Notes under the pieces: model-generated | Database searches by the model: none | The model's input: the letters and a program-made list of their open reading frames with translations, nothing else | What the model was told of the DNA's origin: nothing | Shown here: positions 37,432 to 49,244 of the stretch, in pieces | Layout: each line of letters opens with the position of its first letter | Position numbering within the stretch: position 1 is the first letter of the stretch | Origin: Eutypella sp. D-1 | Lineage: Eukaryota > Ascomycota > Sordariomycetes > Xylariales > Diatrypaceae | Length of the DNA: 64,000 bases | Direction of reading: 5' to 3' | NCBI GenBank assembly: GCA_023313575.1 | Contig: JAJTTP010000005.1 | Span: forward strand, 1,302,001-1,366,000 | Made by a program: the position numbers and the translations under genes

Positions 37432-39065
37432 AGTCGTTACATGACCCTCGCAGCGTTAGGTCGGAAAGATGAACATCAGTGCATACAAGGGGATAGACAA
37501 ACCATGCAGAGTCACGGATAGACATACGGGATGACAAATGGGCAAGTTTCTGCAGGCCAGCGTGTGTATAAGAGGACCTGATAACCAACACAGCTATGTA
37601 AGGAAGGCCAGTAAGTGAAAGATCTTCCTTCGGGGGAGCCCCGCCTGGGGACTGAGATCGACACGATATCTTCGTCGTCAACCTGCAGTGGACTTTGAAC
37701 GTTTATCGAATATGATAACATGATGGATTCCAACAAAGGCATCTAGAAGAGAACGGAAAGTACGCTAGAGGTAAATACGTACAAATATAATTGGGATAAT
37801 TATACTAATAATGTGCCCCCCCCTGTCGAACTACGTTAGCACATACCGAATTGGAAGATGACTGTGACCTGATTGCTTACGAGGTCCCGTAAAAGGGCAG
37901 CATAATCCACTTGTAATACCACCTCGACCAGGGCTTGGCCAGAACGACGCACTAAGATATACTTGTCTGAATTGGGTAGTAGTAGTGCCTCATTAATTAC
38001 TCTAGTTAGCAAGCCACTAAGATGCCAAGCTGCATAGCTAATTGTCTATACAGATAATCCCCGTTAAAGAATGAAGAATAAAATAAAATCTCGATCCACC
38101 GCACCATGCCCATGAGGGTGGCTTCGATGCGACCGAGAACGGCGGCCGGGTCCGTGGAGAGTCCGGCACAAAGGGCTAAGGAGAGCCTGCCTATCGCGCC
38201 ATCGCCTCCCCCCCTAAAACCGTTTCCTGTTTTTGTCACCTATCGTGTTCTGCCGCATGGGACGCTATCGAAGTAAGTTCAACGGCCGGACCCCCTAAGT
38301 GCCCTCGACCGTACCCGCACCCCTTGTAGAGACGGGATGCAGAGACAAGCAAGGCGAGGAGACAGGTCAAGATAACTAGTTATTCGACCATTGTAACATC
38401 ACCACAGTACATAGTTAGTAAATGCAGCAACCTTCCCTGCATATACTGGCGGGCTGACTAGGATACGGTGGAAGTTGACCCAGTACATAATGCCAACACC
38501 CCTGTCCCGTGCCATTGTATGCAATACCCAGAACGTACCTAGAGTTTACGTGCGTAGAGACTAGGGCTCTGCCGCTTGCCCGGGGCAACTTCTCGTCCGC
38601 TCTTCGAGCTAAAGCGTCAACCAGGCCTACATACTACTCCGTACAAGTATATTTTTCCGTGTCCCTTGCGCCGGGTCTATTGATTATGTAAATCATAAAA
38701 CATATGATATGGTTAAGAGAATATTGCAAAGGTACTTCTACAGTGCGTGGCCTAGCCGCCACCTGTTATCGCATATTCGACATATATATCAAGGCGGATC
38801 GTTAGGCCTTAGGTGACGTGTCTACATAAGTAATAGTCTATAGTCAACACTTATGCTCGCCATTTACCGCCGGTCACGAGCTAAATGGGGTTAATTAGTC
38901 GGTATATGAGATCCGTTCTGTCGGTCCCTACTGCTGGGGCTTGCTAGTGTATGGGGGCGTGTCTATGTCTATATAAAACGCTAGGAAGCCCTCGATCGAC
39001 ACTTCAATTGAGACTGGTTCATCTTTCATCTCAACTTTTAGAGGCAGCTTAGAAGAGGAGCCAGC
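37432..39065. other. Upstream region of the PKS gene
   Basis: No gene is recognised. The 1.6 kb must include the PKS promoter. It is AT-rich with scattered short frames. A TATA element near 38970 is listed separately. Confidence 0.55.
38969..38978 (+). promoter_or_regulatory. Candidate TATA box of the PKS gene
   Basis: CTATATAAAA lies about 90 nt before the PKS start codon, followed by a CT-rich leader (CATCTTTCATCTCAAC). Spacing and sequence fit a fungal core promoter. Confidence 0.5.
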
Positions 39066-42000
39066 ATGGGAGCGAGAGATCAAGACCCTATCTCGCCCAT
39101 TGCCCTCGTGGGCATCTCGTGCCGGCTTCCCGGCGGAGCCAACGACCCCGATGGATTATGGAAGCTCCTCGAGCGAGGCGGCGAGGCCTGGTCGCCGGTA
39201 CCTGAGGACAGGTTCAACGAGACCGCCTTCCATCATCCCAGCGCCGACGACCCCAATGGGACCAGCAACCATCGTGGGGGACACTTCATCGACGGCGACG
39301 TACGCGACTTCGACCATTCCTTCTTCCACCTATCGCCACAACAAGCCGCCGCCATGGATCCACAACAACGCATTTTGCTGGAGATGTCATATGAGGCCAT
39401 GGAGAACGCTGGCTGGCAACGCGAGTCCTACGCTGGCAGTAGCACCGCCGTTTACGCAGCCATGTTTACGACAGACTTTGACAGGAATCTTTACAAGGAC
39501 ACACTTGACCTACCCACTTACTACATCACGGGTACTGAGAAGGCAATTCGTAAGCAAGCCTCTTTCTATTTTTGTCATGTCATTCGCACCCCCTTTTCGG
39601 CTACCTGTGTGTAACTACACCCTGAGCCATGTGGTGTGTAACCGTGAGGGGGGCTCAGACCCCCGGGTCGGTATTCGTCGAATACCAACGGAACTTGCTA
39701 ACCCCGAATTTACAGTGGCCAACCGTATCTCGCATGTATTTGACTTGCATGGCCCCTCCATGACCCTTGACACCGGTTGTTCGGGTGGCCTTGTCGCAAT
39801 GCACCAGGCATGCCAAAGCCTGCGCGACGGCGAATCCGAAGCCGCCATTGTTGCTGCAGCTAACCTAACGTTAAACCCCGACCACCACATCGGTATGAGT
39901 AACATGCACCTAATTAGCGGTAGCGGGCGCAGCTACCCGTTTGATATCCGCGGTGACGGATATGGTCGTGGAGAAGGCTTCGTTGTCTTCGTATTGAAAC
40001 GACTTGATGATGCTCTTAGGGATCGCAACCCTATTCGTGCTATCGTGCGCAGCACGGCCGTGAACCAAGATGGTTACACGCCTGCTAGTATTACCCACCC
40101 GAACGGTAGGGCTCAAGCTGAGCTTGTTCGCAGCGCTTACCTTCGAGCCTGCCTGCGGCCAGAAGATGTGGCTTACGTTGAGGCGCACGGAACCGGCACG
40201 GTAGCTGGTGATCAGGAAGAATTGACGGCCCTCGCCGAGGTTTTCACCGGCCCGGAACGGTCCCTGCCATTGTATGTTGGCTCACTCAAGGGCAACATCG
40301 GCCACACAGAGAACACTAGCGGTCTTGCCAGTGTCCTCAAGGCGACACTGATACTCGAGCGCCAGTTAATTCCACCGGTGGCCGGCTTCGCTAACCCCAA
40401 GCCCGGACTTCCGTTGGATCATATGCAGATCCCGACGGGAGTGGTGCCGTTTCCTCAAGCTGAAGACATAACGCCTCGCGTATCGGTCAATAGCTTCGGC
40501 TTCGGGGGTGCCAACGCCCACGCTATTCTTGAATCCGGAGTGCGCGTGCCTGACCTACCGCCTTCCGCTGCCAGTAATTCACACCGCCTCTTTGTGTTTT
40601 CCGCCAACAGCCAGAAGTCACTTGCAGCCATGGCCGAGACATATTATGACTGGTTAGAAAAGAATCCCGCGACACCATTGGCGGACCTCTCCTACACACT
40701 TTGTCATCGACGCTCTATACTACCCTGGCGCTTTAGCTGCGTCGCTGAAAGCCACTTTTCTCTGCTAGAAGGGCTCCGCCAGGGGATCGCCGCCCCTCCC
40801 GCCCAGTCTGCGCCACAACATTCAGATGTCGTCTTCATTTTCACTGGGCAAGGGGCGCAGTGGCTCGGTATGGGGCGAGAGCTCCTTCTTGATTCAACAC
40901 CATCGCCGATCTTCCGGGAGTCCATCCGTACCTCGCGCGACATGCTTCTTGAGCTTGGCGCCACGTGGGATCTCGAAGCCGAACTTCTCGGCGATAGCGC
41001 CGAGAAAACCCGCCTGAATACGGCGGAGTTGGCTCAACCGGCAACGACCGCGATACAGATTGCGATTGTCGCGCTGCTACGCGCCCAGGGTGTGCGACCC
41101 CGCGCGGTGGTGGGCCATTCAAGTGGTGAGATAGCTGCCGCTTATACCGCAGGCCATCTATCACAGCGAACAGCAATCGGCATTGCCTTTCACCGTGGCT
41201 TCATGGCGGGTATCTCAAAGACAAGAGGCCTGCCACCCGGTGCCATGATGTCTGTTGGTCTAGGCGAGCATGAGGTTGCACCTTACGTGAGGGATTTGAC
41301 GAAAGGCGTTGCTACTGTGGCATGCATCAATAGCCCTAGTAGTGTCACCATCTCGGGCGATGCAGACGCTGTTGACGAGCTCGGGGAACGTCTTGCTAAG
41401 GATGGTAGCATATTCCACCGTCGCCTCCTTGTTGACACGGCTTATCACTCCCATCATATGAGTGCTGTCGCTGAAGCCTATCGTAGCCGAATCGGCTCAC
41501 TCGATTTCAATAATGGCTGCGATAAGCAGAATAACATCGAGTTTATATCCTCTGTCACCGGTACTACCAAGACATCTGGCTTCGATATCGACTATTGGGC
41601 GACCAATCTCACATCACCGGTGCGGTTTTCCGACGCCGTCCAGGCACTTGCACGTGGGCGGGCTGCGACAGCTCAGGGACGATATTCATTTTTTGTTGAA
41701 GTCGGCCCTCACTCCGCGCTTGCTGGACCCGTTCGTCAGTGTCTTTCAGACCCGGGTGCATCTAAATTGGAGTATAGCTACCAATCTGTTTTGCAGCGGA
41801 AGATGGATGCCGTCTCGAGCGCCTTGGGCTTGGCTGGTCGTTTATTCGAGCGTGGCGCAAAACCCAACTTCGAGGCTGTTTCGGACCTAGCACCCGGCCT
41901 GCGCACTGCTTCCGTCTTGCACGACTTGCCTGCATATTCCTGGGACCACTCGGTGAAACACTGGCACGAGTCAAGACTTAGTCGAGACTACCGTATGCGC

Positions 42001-45000
42001 CGCGAGCCGTACCATGACCTCCTTGGGGTGCGTATCACAGATTCAACCACCCTCGAGCCACGGTGGAGACACATGCTTAGTCTTAACACCTTACCGTGGC
42101 TCGCTCACCATGTCGTGGACGGCCTTCCTATCTTCCCAGGGTCGGGCTATCTCTGCATGGCGGCCGAGGCTCTGCAGCAGATCAGGCGCGACCGTTATCC
42201 CGAACGTTCGCTCCAGAATCTAATCCTCCGCGACGTGTCTTTTCTAAGAGGTCTTGTCATACCGGACCCTCCGCAACGTAGAGAGGTGCAGATAAGCTTC
42301 AGACCAATACCAGGCGAGGATCTGGGCTTTTCCTTCTCTGTCACGGCACTTTCAGACGGGGAGTGGCATGAACATTGCAGAGGCTTCGTTGAAGGGGTTT
42401 TGGCTGACAAGGTCGGGGATGAGGAACTCCCGAGTCCCACGGAGCCACGACTCATTTCAGAGGGCACAACGCTTCAAGAGAACGAGATCTACCAGGAGTT
42501 TGCAGCGGTTGGGAATGTGTACGGGCCGACATTCACGGGCATTCGCTCCATGACGTTAGCATCTGACGCATCGCAGGCGAGGGCAATGGTGGAAATTCCT
42601 GATGTCAAAATTCTCATGCCAGCTCAGCATCAGATGCCACATCTTATTCATCCTTCAACTCTGGATATCGTTCTTCATACTGGTCTGCCTCTGGTAGGAA
42701 GGCGCGTAGGTCCTGGCTCTGTTATGCCGGTCCATATTGATGAACTGCTCCTATCAGCGACACCAACCATGCCACGAGAACCTGGCTCTCAGTTACATGT
42801 ATCAACAAACCTAACATCGAGCCACTTCCGGACCGCTCATGCCGACATAACCGTGATGGCCCATGGCCTACCAGTGTTGTCGCTCTCGTCTATTGAGATG
42901 AGGAGCTTGGGCGCTTCTCCAAATGCGCTCGAGGGTGCTGGCAATGACATTTGCTATGAACTCGATTGGAAGCCTGATCTTGACCATCTCCGTACCGAGG
43001 ACCTTTCGTCAGTTCCTAATCTTGCTGAGGTCGTGAGCCACATTTGCTTCAAGCACTCCAGACTGTCGGTCCTTGCTACTGGTACCGACGACGGAGATAG
43101 TCTAACGTCTACCTTCCATAGCGCTCTCGACACGTATGGTGGCACGTTATCCTCGTACGACTTTGTTGGTGCCAATACCGAGTTATTGGACAAGGCGCGC
43201 AAGACGCTCGCGGGGTACCCTATCCGTTATCGGACATTACTTTTCGACAGCGATCCTTTAGACCAAGGCTTCGAGCGGTCTTCTTATGACCTTTTCCTTA
43301 CGTCTACGGTCGACGCTATCAGCCATTCCTCCATCCTCTTGAAGCCAAATGGCATCTTGGTCCTGGTACTTAAACAGTGCACCGATTCACCAGATGACTC
43401 GTGGCGGTCTGTTTTGCAACGAAGCCCAACACCACTAGACGTGCAACTGTCATTCCATGATAGTGTCCGTGACTGCCTAGTTGTTATGGCAAGGCCTAAG
43501 AAGGTTACGCAGTTACCAGCGAGTGTCCAAATTCTCACTCATTCGTCTCCATCTTCAACTCCGGCATGGGTCAAGGCACTGGAAGATGAACTGCACGCCC
43601 GTGGCGCCAAAACCTCGCTGGACACGTTAGACACAGATACCGTCCATACACAGTCGAAGATCGCAACCAGTACCGATGGCTGCATCATGGTAGTCGATGA
43701 CTTGCCTGAACCGATTCTCTCGAACCCCTCGCGGTTCAGCGCCGTTACTACACTGCTTAAACAGCCGGGCCCGCTTGTCTGGCTGAGCCCCGCCAATCCG
43801 TTGTCAATGCACCAGATTACCGGAGTTGCTCGGACGGCACACGCCGAGAACAACGAATTATATCTCACTACGATCCATGCCTCGGATGCTATTCTGGGGC
43901 AAAAACGGATAGCCGACGTGCTGGCTGGCGGGGCCGGCAATAGCAGGACATCGAATGGCAGCGTGAGCCAGGAGCGCGAGTACCGCGTACAGGAGAACGG
44001 AACGGTGATCGTGCCCCGTGTCAATCGCAGTGAACATCTCAATCACGCTGTGAGGGCTGACGATTCTGATATTCCCGAAGTAAGGCAGTGTCATTTCCTC
44101 AACGAATTGAAACCGCTCGTCCTCTCCAGCTCCAGCACTGGCGATTCTGGCAATCCCCTATTCGTCTATGACGAAGAGACGTTGCTGCGTCCGTTTGCCG
44201 ATGATGAGGTCGAAATCGAGTCACAGGCTATGGCGCTCTCCGAAACGACCCTGGCCGCATCTATTGGCCAATATGCAGGAATTGTCAAAAGGGTCGGCGC
44301 GGCGGTCAAGTCTCTTAAACCGAATGACTTCGTTGTCGCCGTAGGACCGGCTGTCTGCGCCAGTCGTCCCCGTATTTCCTACAGCCAAGTCAGCCTCATA
44401 CCACAAGACATGCCAGTGACCACTGCTGCCGCGTCGCTATTAGATACTATGGCGGCCTGCCATGCCTTGCACGCTCTTGCCAAGTTAACGCCGAGGAAGG
44501 GTGTATTGATCCATGGTGCGCTTAGCAGTGTCGGGCGAGCAACAATCGCTACAGCTCGGTCTATCGGGGCACGTATCACGGCTACTGCTACTGACCCTGC
44601 AGAGGCCCATGTGCTAGAGGAAGTGTATGGAATACCCGCTAGCGACATTCTGATTGCTCGTCGGTCCTTCAACCGGCGAAATCCGCAAGACGTCTTTGCC
44701 GGTGGACTGCACGTGATCGTTCAGGCCAGTGAGAACGCCATACCAGGCGAGGCATTGGCCTACCTCAAGCCATTTAGCAGTGTCGTTGCTGTCGGCCAGT
44801 CGGCTCAGCTGGCGGCAACAATGCCCAAACTTCCGCGCAATACAGCCATACACGCCTTCGACATCGCGGAGCTTCTTCAGGCCTGTCCTGAATTGACGGC
44901 TGAGCTGGTGAATCAAGCCGCCGACGCTCTGAGGCATTTCCCAAAGCACAGCCTAGATGTATGCGTTCGAGATGTGTCTCGCATCACCGAAGCCTTCCGG

Positions 45001-48000
45001 CTCGTGCATACTGGCGTACACAATCAAGTTGTCCTTCAAGCAAGCCGGGAGTCCGTGGTGCCGGTGGTCGTTTCACTGGACGCCGAAATCAGCAAATGGA
45101 ACGACGAGAAGGTCTCCTACGTGGTTGCTGGTGGACTCGGAGACCTTGGCCGGCGCCTCTTATCGCTAATGGCCCACCGTGGCGCGAAGCATCTGGTCTC
45201 CCTCTCACGGCGCATTGCCAACCCAGATGACTATCGTAGGCTGCAAGAGCAGCTGCAGGAGATCCGACCGGGTTGCCGTCTTTATTGCATCACGTGTGAC
45301 ATTACGTCCGAGACTAGCCTGCGTGCAGCAGCGAATCTCATCCAAATAGGTATTGGCCCGGTGCGAGGAGTGATTCACTCGGCAGCTATCCTCGATGTAC
45401 GTATTAGCCTGCGCCCATTCGCTGATGTCGCCCATGCTGGTAAAACACTAACAATCTTAGGATCGACCGCTGGACTCGATGACACACGAGACTTTTCTCT
45501 CCGCGAGCAAGATGAAGGTCGATGGTACTCTCGCACTCGAGAACGCTTTCTCGTCATCCAGCCTAGACTTCTTCGTCATGTTGTCCTCAGCCGTCAACAT
45601 TGTCGGTGCTAGCGGACAGGCTAACTACAACGCCGGCAATTCCGTCCAAGATGCCATAGCGCAGGCGCGTCGGGGTTCTTCCTGCCATTACTTGTCGCTC
45701 AGCATTGGTTGGATTGAGGACGCCATGCACACAGCGGATAACCAGGCGCGGTTAGCAGGCCTACGACGCGCCGGACTGCGGCCCATCCAGCATGATGAGC
45801 TATCACGCATCTTTAATTACTCTCTGGGCGTCTCTGGTAGGCAACATCGCATGCCGCAGGCCATCATCGGCTTCGATGGGCCCTCGCTGTCGCAGGCCAC
45901 GGCCACCAACGGAAATATACATTCACCTATGTTCTGTCACATCACTGAAGACCCTACTGCTGAGGCTGCCGAGGACGTAACTTCGTCTGCTGCTGTATCC
46001 TTCGGACAAGTGGTCGCCGGCGGTAACATGGATTTGGTAGTGGACTTCATTGCCAAGGCCATCACGAAACAGCTCGCACGGTTAATTTCAGTCGATCCCT
46101 CTCTCATCAATGAACGCACTGGCTCTATACTGGCTCTTGGTCTCGATTCACTCGTTGCCATTGAGTTACGTAATTGGGTGATGCGCGAATTTGATGCACC
46201 GCTACAGTCCTCCGAAGTGCTCACAGACCAGACGGTCCATGTTCTTGCAGAGAAGATAGCGTCTCGCTCACGCATAGTTCTATCGAAAAACAAAGCCGCC
46301 ATTGATGATGATGGAAAGGATAGTGATGTCACCAGGGGAACTGCTACGGACTTTAGTGATAAGGCGTCGCATTCTGTAGTTACGCCTTCCACTCCCAGGA
46401 GCACAGTCGCCCGGGACACATCCACCAAGCTTCCCCCGATTCCCATCCCTCCGCTTGAGGACACGCTCCGCCTGTTCGAAGAATCTCGCGTCGCAGTAGA
46501 CTCTCCTGAAGACCAGCGCGCCACCGCCAACGCTATTCAGGAGTTCTTGAGCGGCCCTGGCCCCTCACTGCAGCAGCGCTTGGAGGATACCAGCCCTGAT
46601 GCGATCGCTGAGGCCTATGAGCGACAGATTTACCTCGACCGTCGCGAGCCGTTGCAGGATTACAGCGAGTTCACTGTTGGTCATCCAGTAGATGCGCCGG
46701 CTCACTCGCAGAAAATGCGCGCGGCCATCCTCACTTTGGCAGTCATGGATTTCGCTCGCCGCTTGGCGGCTGGTGACGTGCCTCTAGACACACTCCACGG
46801 GGAGCTTCTCACGCCAGAAGCTCGAGATTGGTTATTCTACGCAATTCGCCACCCAGGTAGCGGCCATGATTATATGGAGAATTATCCGCCAAGCCAGACA
46901 GTGGTTGTGCTCCGGCGCGGTCACGTTTTCCAGCTGACACTCCCCGACCTTGATGAGGCTTTAGACTTGGCGACGATGTATGCCACATATGATAGTATCA
47001 TTAAGGCGTCGGAAAAGGCTCTGACACCCGTGTGCACCCTCACAGCTGACGAGCGCGACTCGTGGGCCCAGGTATGTCATTTGCTTCTATACTCTTTGTA
47101 AGCATGTTGTGCTAATCGCGATACAGTTCCGCCACGAGCTTGAGCTTGACCCCAATAATGCGGCTGCCCTAGCGGCCATTGATTCCTCAGCTTTCGTCAT
47201 GTGCCTTGATGATGAAGCGCCTAGTAATGCTAGCGAACGCCACATGCAATTCCTTCTCAACGGCCGCCACAACCCCTTCGCCAACCGCTGGCTAGATAAG
47301 CCAGTACAGTTCGCGGTGGCGGCCAATGGACTATCCTCAGGTATCTATGAACATTCCAAGGTAGACGGCATGGATGTCCGTGGCCTACACCGCCACGTCA
47401 CCCACGCGATATTTGCCCATTCTGCCAAAGATCTCGATTCTACCGCTTCGCCGTATCCGTTCCACGAACACGTGTGGAAGCCTGCGCTGTCTATTACCCA
47501 GCGTGTCGAGCACGTGCGGGCTCAATGCAGCTCATACGGCATAATCGACCATCAATACGTCGATGTTTATAACTTTGGCGTTAATTACCTCCGACAGAAC
47601 CGCGTCCCTCCAAAGGCCACCGCACATCTTGCCGTGCTCCTCGCGATGTATCTTGTCGACGGTACAACGCGTCCGGCATGGGAAATCGTGTCGCTGGCGA
47701 CCTTGGCCCACGGGCGCCTCGACTGGCTTCAGACAGTCTCCCCGCCAGTGCGAGATTTCGTCCTAGCGGCAGCAGCGGCTCTTTCGGGCAACAGCCCAGA
47801 CCAGAGGAACCGAGCACGCTCGCTGCTCGCCACCGCCGCTGCCGCGCATTCGGCCGCCATCTCGGCCGGGGCGCGGGGCAAGGGCTACGTCAACCATATG
47901 TACGCGCTCCTGGGACTCGCATCGACCGATGCCGATGCGGATAGCCTCCCCGCGATCTTCCGCACGCGCGCGTGGGATGCGACGCGCCGGGGTGGTCCGG

Positions 48001-48233
48001 GTCAGGACCTCAAGATCGGGTTCATGCCCGCGACGGACGACCCGGAGGACCGCGGTGTCGTCAGCTGGGATGAGGGTGGCTTCTTGATGGAGGGTGAGCG
48101 CGGCGTCTACGTCCACTGCGACGTTGGCGAGGACCGTATGCGGTTCGCCGTCTCGGCCCGTCCCGAATATGCCGCTGCGGTCTGCAGCGCGCTCCGTCGC
48201 GCAACAGCGACCATATCATCCCTCTTGGTTTGA
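39066..48233 (+). CDS. Highly reducing type I PKS with C-terminal carnitine acyltransferase domain
   Basis: Iterative polyketide synthase, 2960 aa. Exons: 39066-39549, 39716-45396, 45461-47071, 47127-48233. The KS has LDTGCSGG (Cys183), EAHGTGT (His319) and GNIGHTE (His358). The AT has GHSSGE (Ser630). The DH has HVVDGLPIFPG (His960) and Asp1145 in TLDIVLH. Residues about 1265-1420 align by eye with a C-methyltransferase, but the SAM loop is eroded to LATGTDDGD. The ER region (about 1660-1935) lacks the usual start, and its nucleotide loop reads IHGALSSVGRA. The KR is intact (AGGLGDLG; Tyr2111 in GQANYNAGN). The ACP has LGLDSL (Ser2285). Residues about 2378-2955 form a choline/carnitine O-acyltransferase domain with the catalytic YEHSKVDG (His2668, Asp2672). 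A fungal PKS with such a domain uses it for reversible release onto polyols. The product should be a linear, partly reduced chain ester. Confidence 0.95.
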
Positions 48234-49244
48234 ACTACAATATTGAGACGATGACGGCTTAATGACGATATGTTATGAGTTATGAGATTATGACCGAAAG
48301 GAAATGTAGTATAGTTGTAATTACTAATTAGAACCCACATCTACACTCAAAAATGGTGTCGTCCTAGGGAGATGCCAGGACAGCGAGAAGTACCATGAGG
48401 TACCAGCAATTATTTCTTACTAAATATAAATAAATATATATGAACATGGTTTTTTTTACAATGGTTACGTCTTGCCTTTTCTATCTATCCATCCAATGGC
48501 TGCCATCTTATGACTTAGACAAAAAGGGGCCTGGTGCATCAGTAAATGGATACTAGACCTCCCTTCTCCGACGGTCAGTATACGTAGAGCACAGTATACC
48601 AACTAAACGGTTATGCTTTGCTAGGGAGCAAATGCCGGCATTCCCCCACCATTATTCTAGTCAGAGTGTTATATGATAGACAGGATACTACGGCAGCTAT
48701 ATGTAGCCAGACGAGCTATTTAGCCGAGCCCTACGCGAGCGTTCCAGGTAGCGATTCGACCTTGAGAAACTTGAGGAGTGCTTATCATATGGACGACCGG
48801 CATGTTTTTTTCCGCGGTCGATACGGAAGGTTGATGGAACATAATGAGTATGTGTAATGGTGATTCTAGCAGATAGGAAACGGGAGAAGTTGATCCTATC
48901 TAACGCCACCCATGTCACACTGAGAGATCGTACCTGTCGGGATCGCAAACAGCGAGGGAGATATATAATCGCTTTCCCATTTCCGTTCAACAGTGTACAA
49001 TATTTCAATAGTTTAGATGGATTTTGCACGTGAGACTATGATCACTCGACCGGCCACTGCCGTTGGAAAAGCCCGTCTCGTCCCTGGACTACGGATATAA
49101 GCCCCCTAACCGATAGCGAATGCAAGGGCAACTGTACTCAAAAGGATCGGCAGCTGGGCATCAATACATTCTGCAGAACTGTCACACGCCAAGGGCCAAG
49201 GCAATAAAGACGCGGCATCGGTACCATTCCCCACATGAACCAAG
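48234..49244. other. Gap between PKS and lactonase-like genes
   Basis: About 1 kb holding the PKS 3' end and the lactonase promoter. It is AT-rich, with a T8 run near 48450. No gene is supported. Confidence 0.6.

Noticed and set aside
45397..45612. Continuation of the PKS reading frame past 45396 to a stop at 45612, suggesting a truncated PKS
   Set aside because: The stretch is a 64-nt intron followed by an out-of-frame read. Splicing GTACGT...CTTAG joins AILD to DRPLDSMTHETF and restores the KR domain and all downstream domains.
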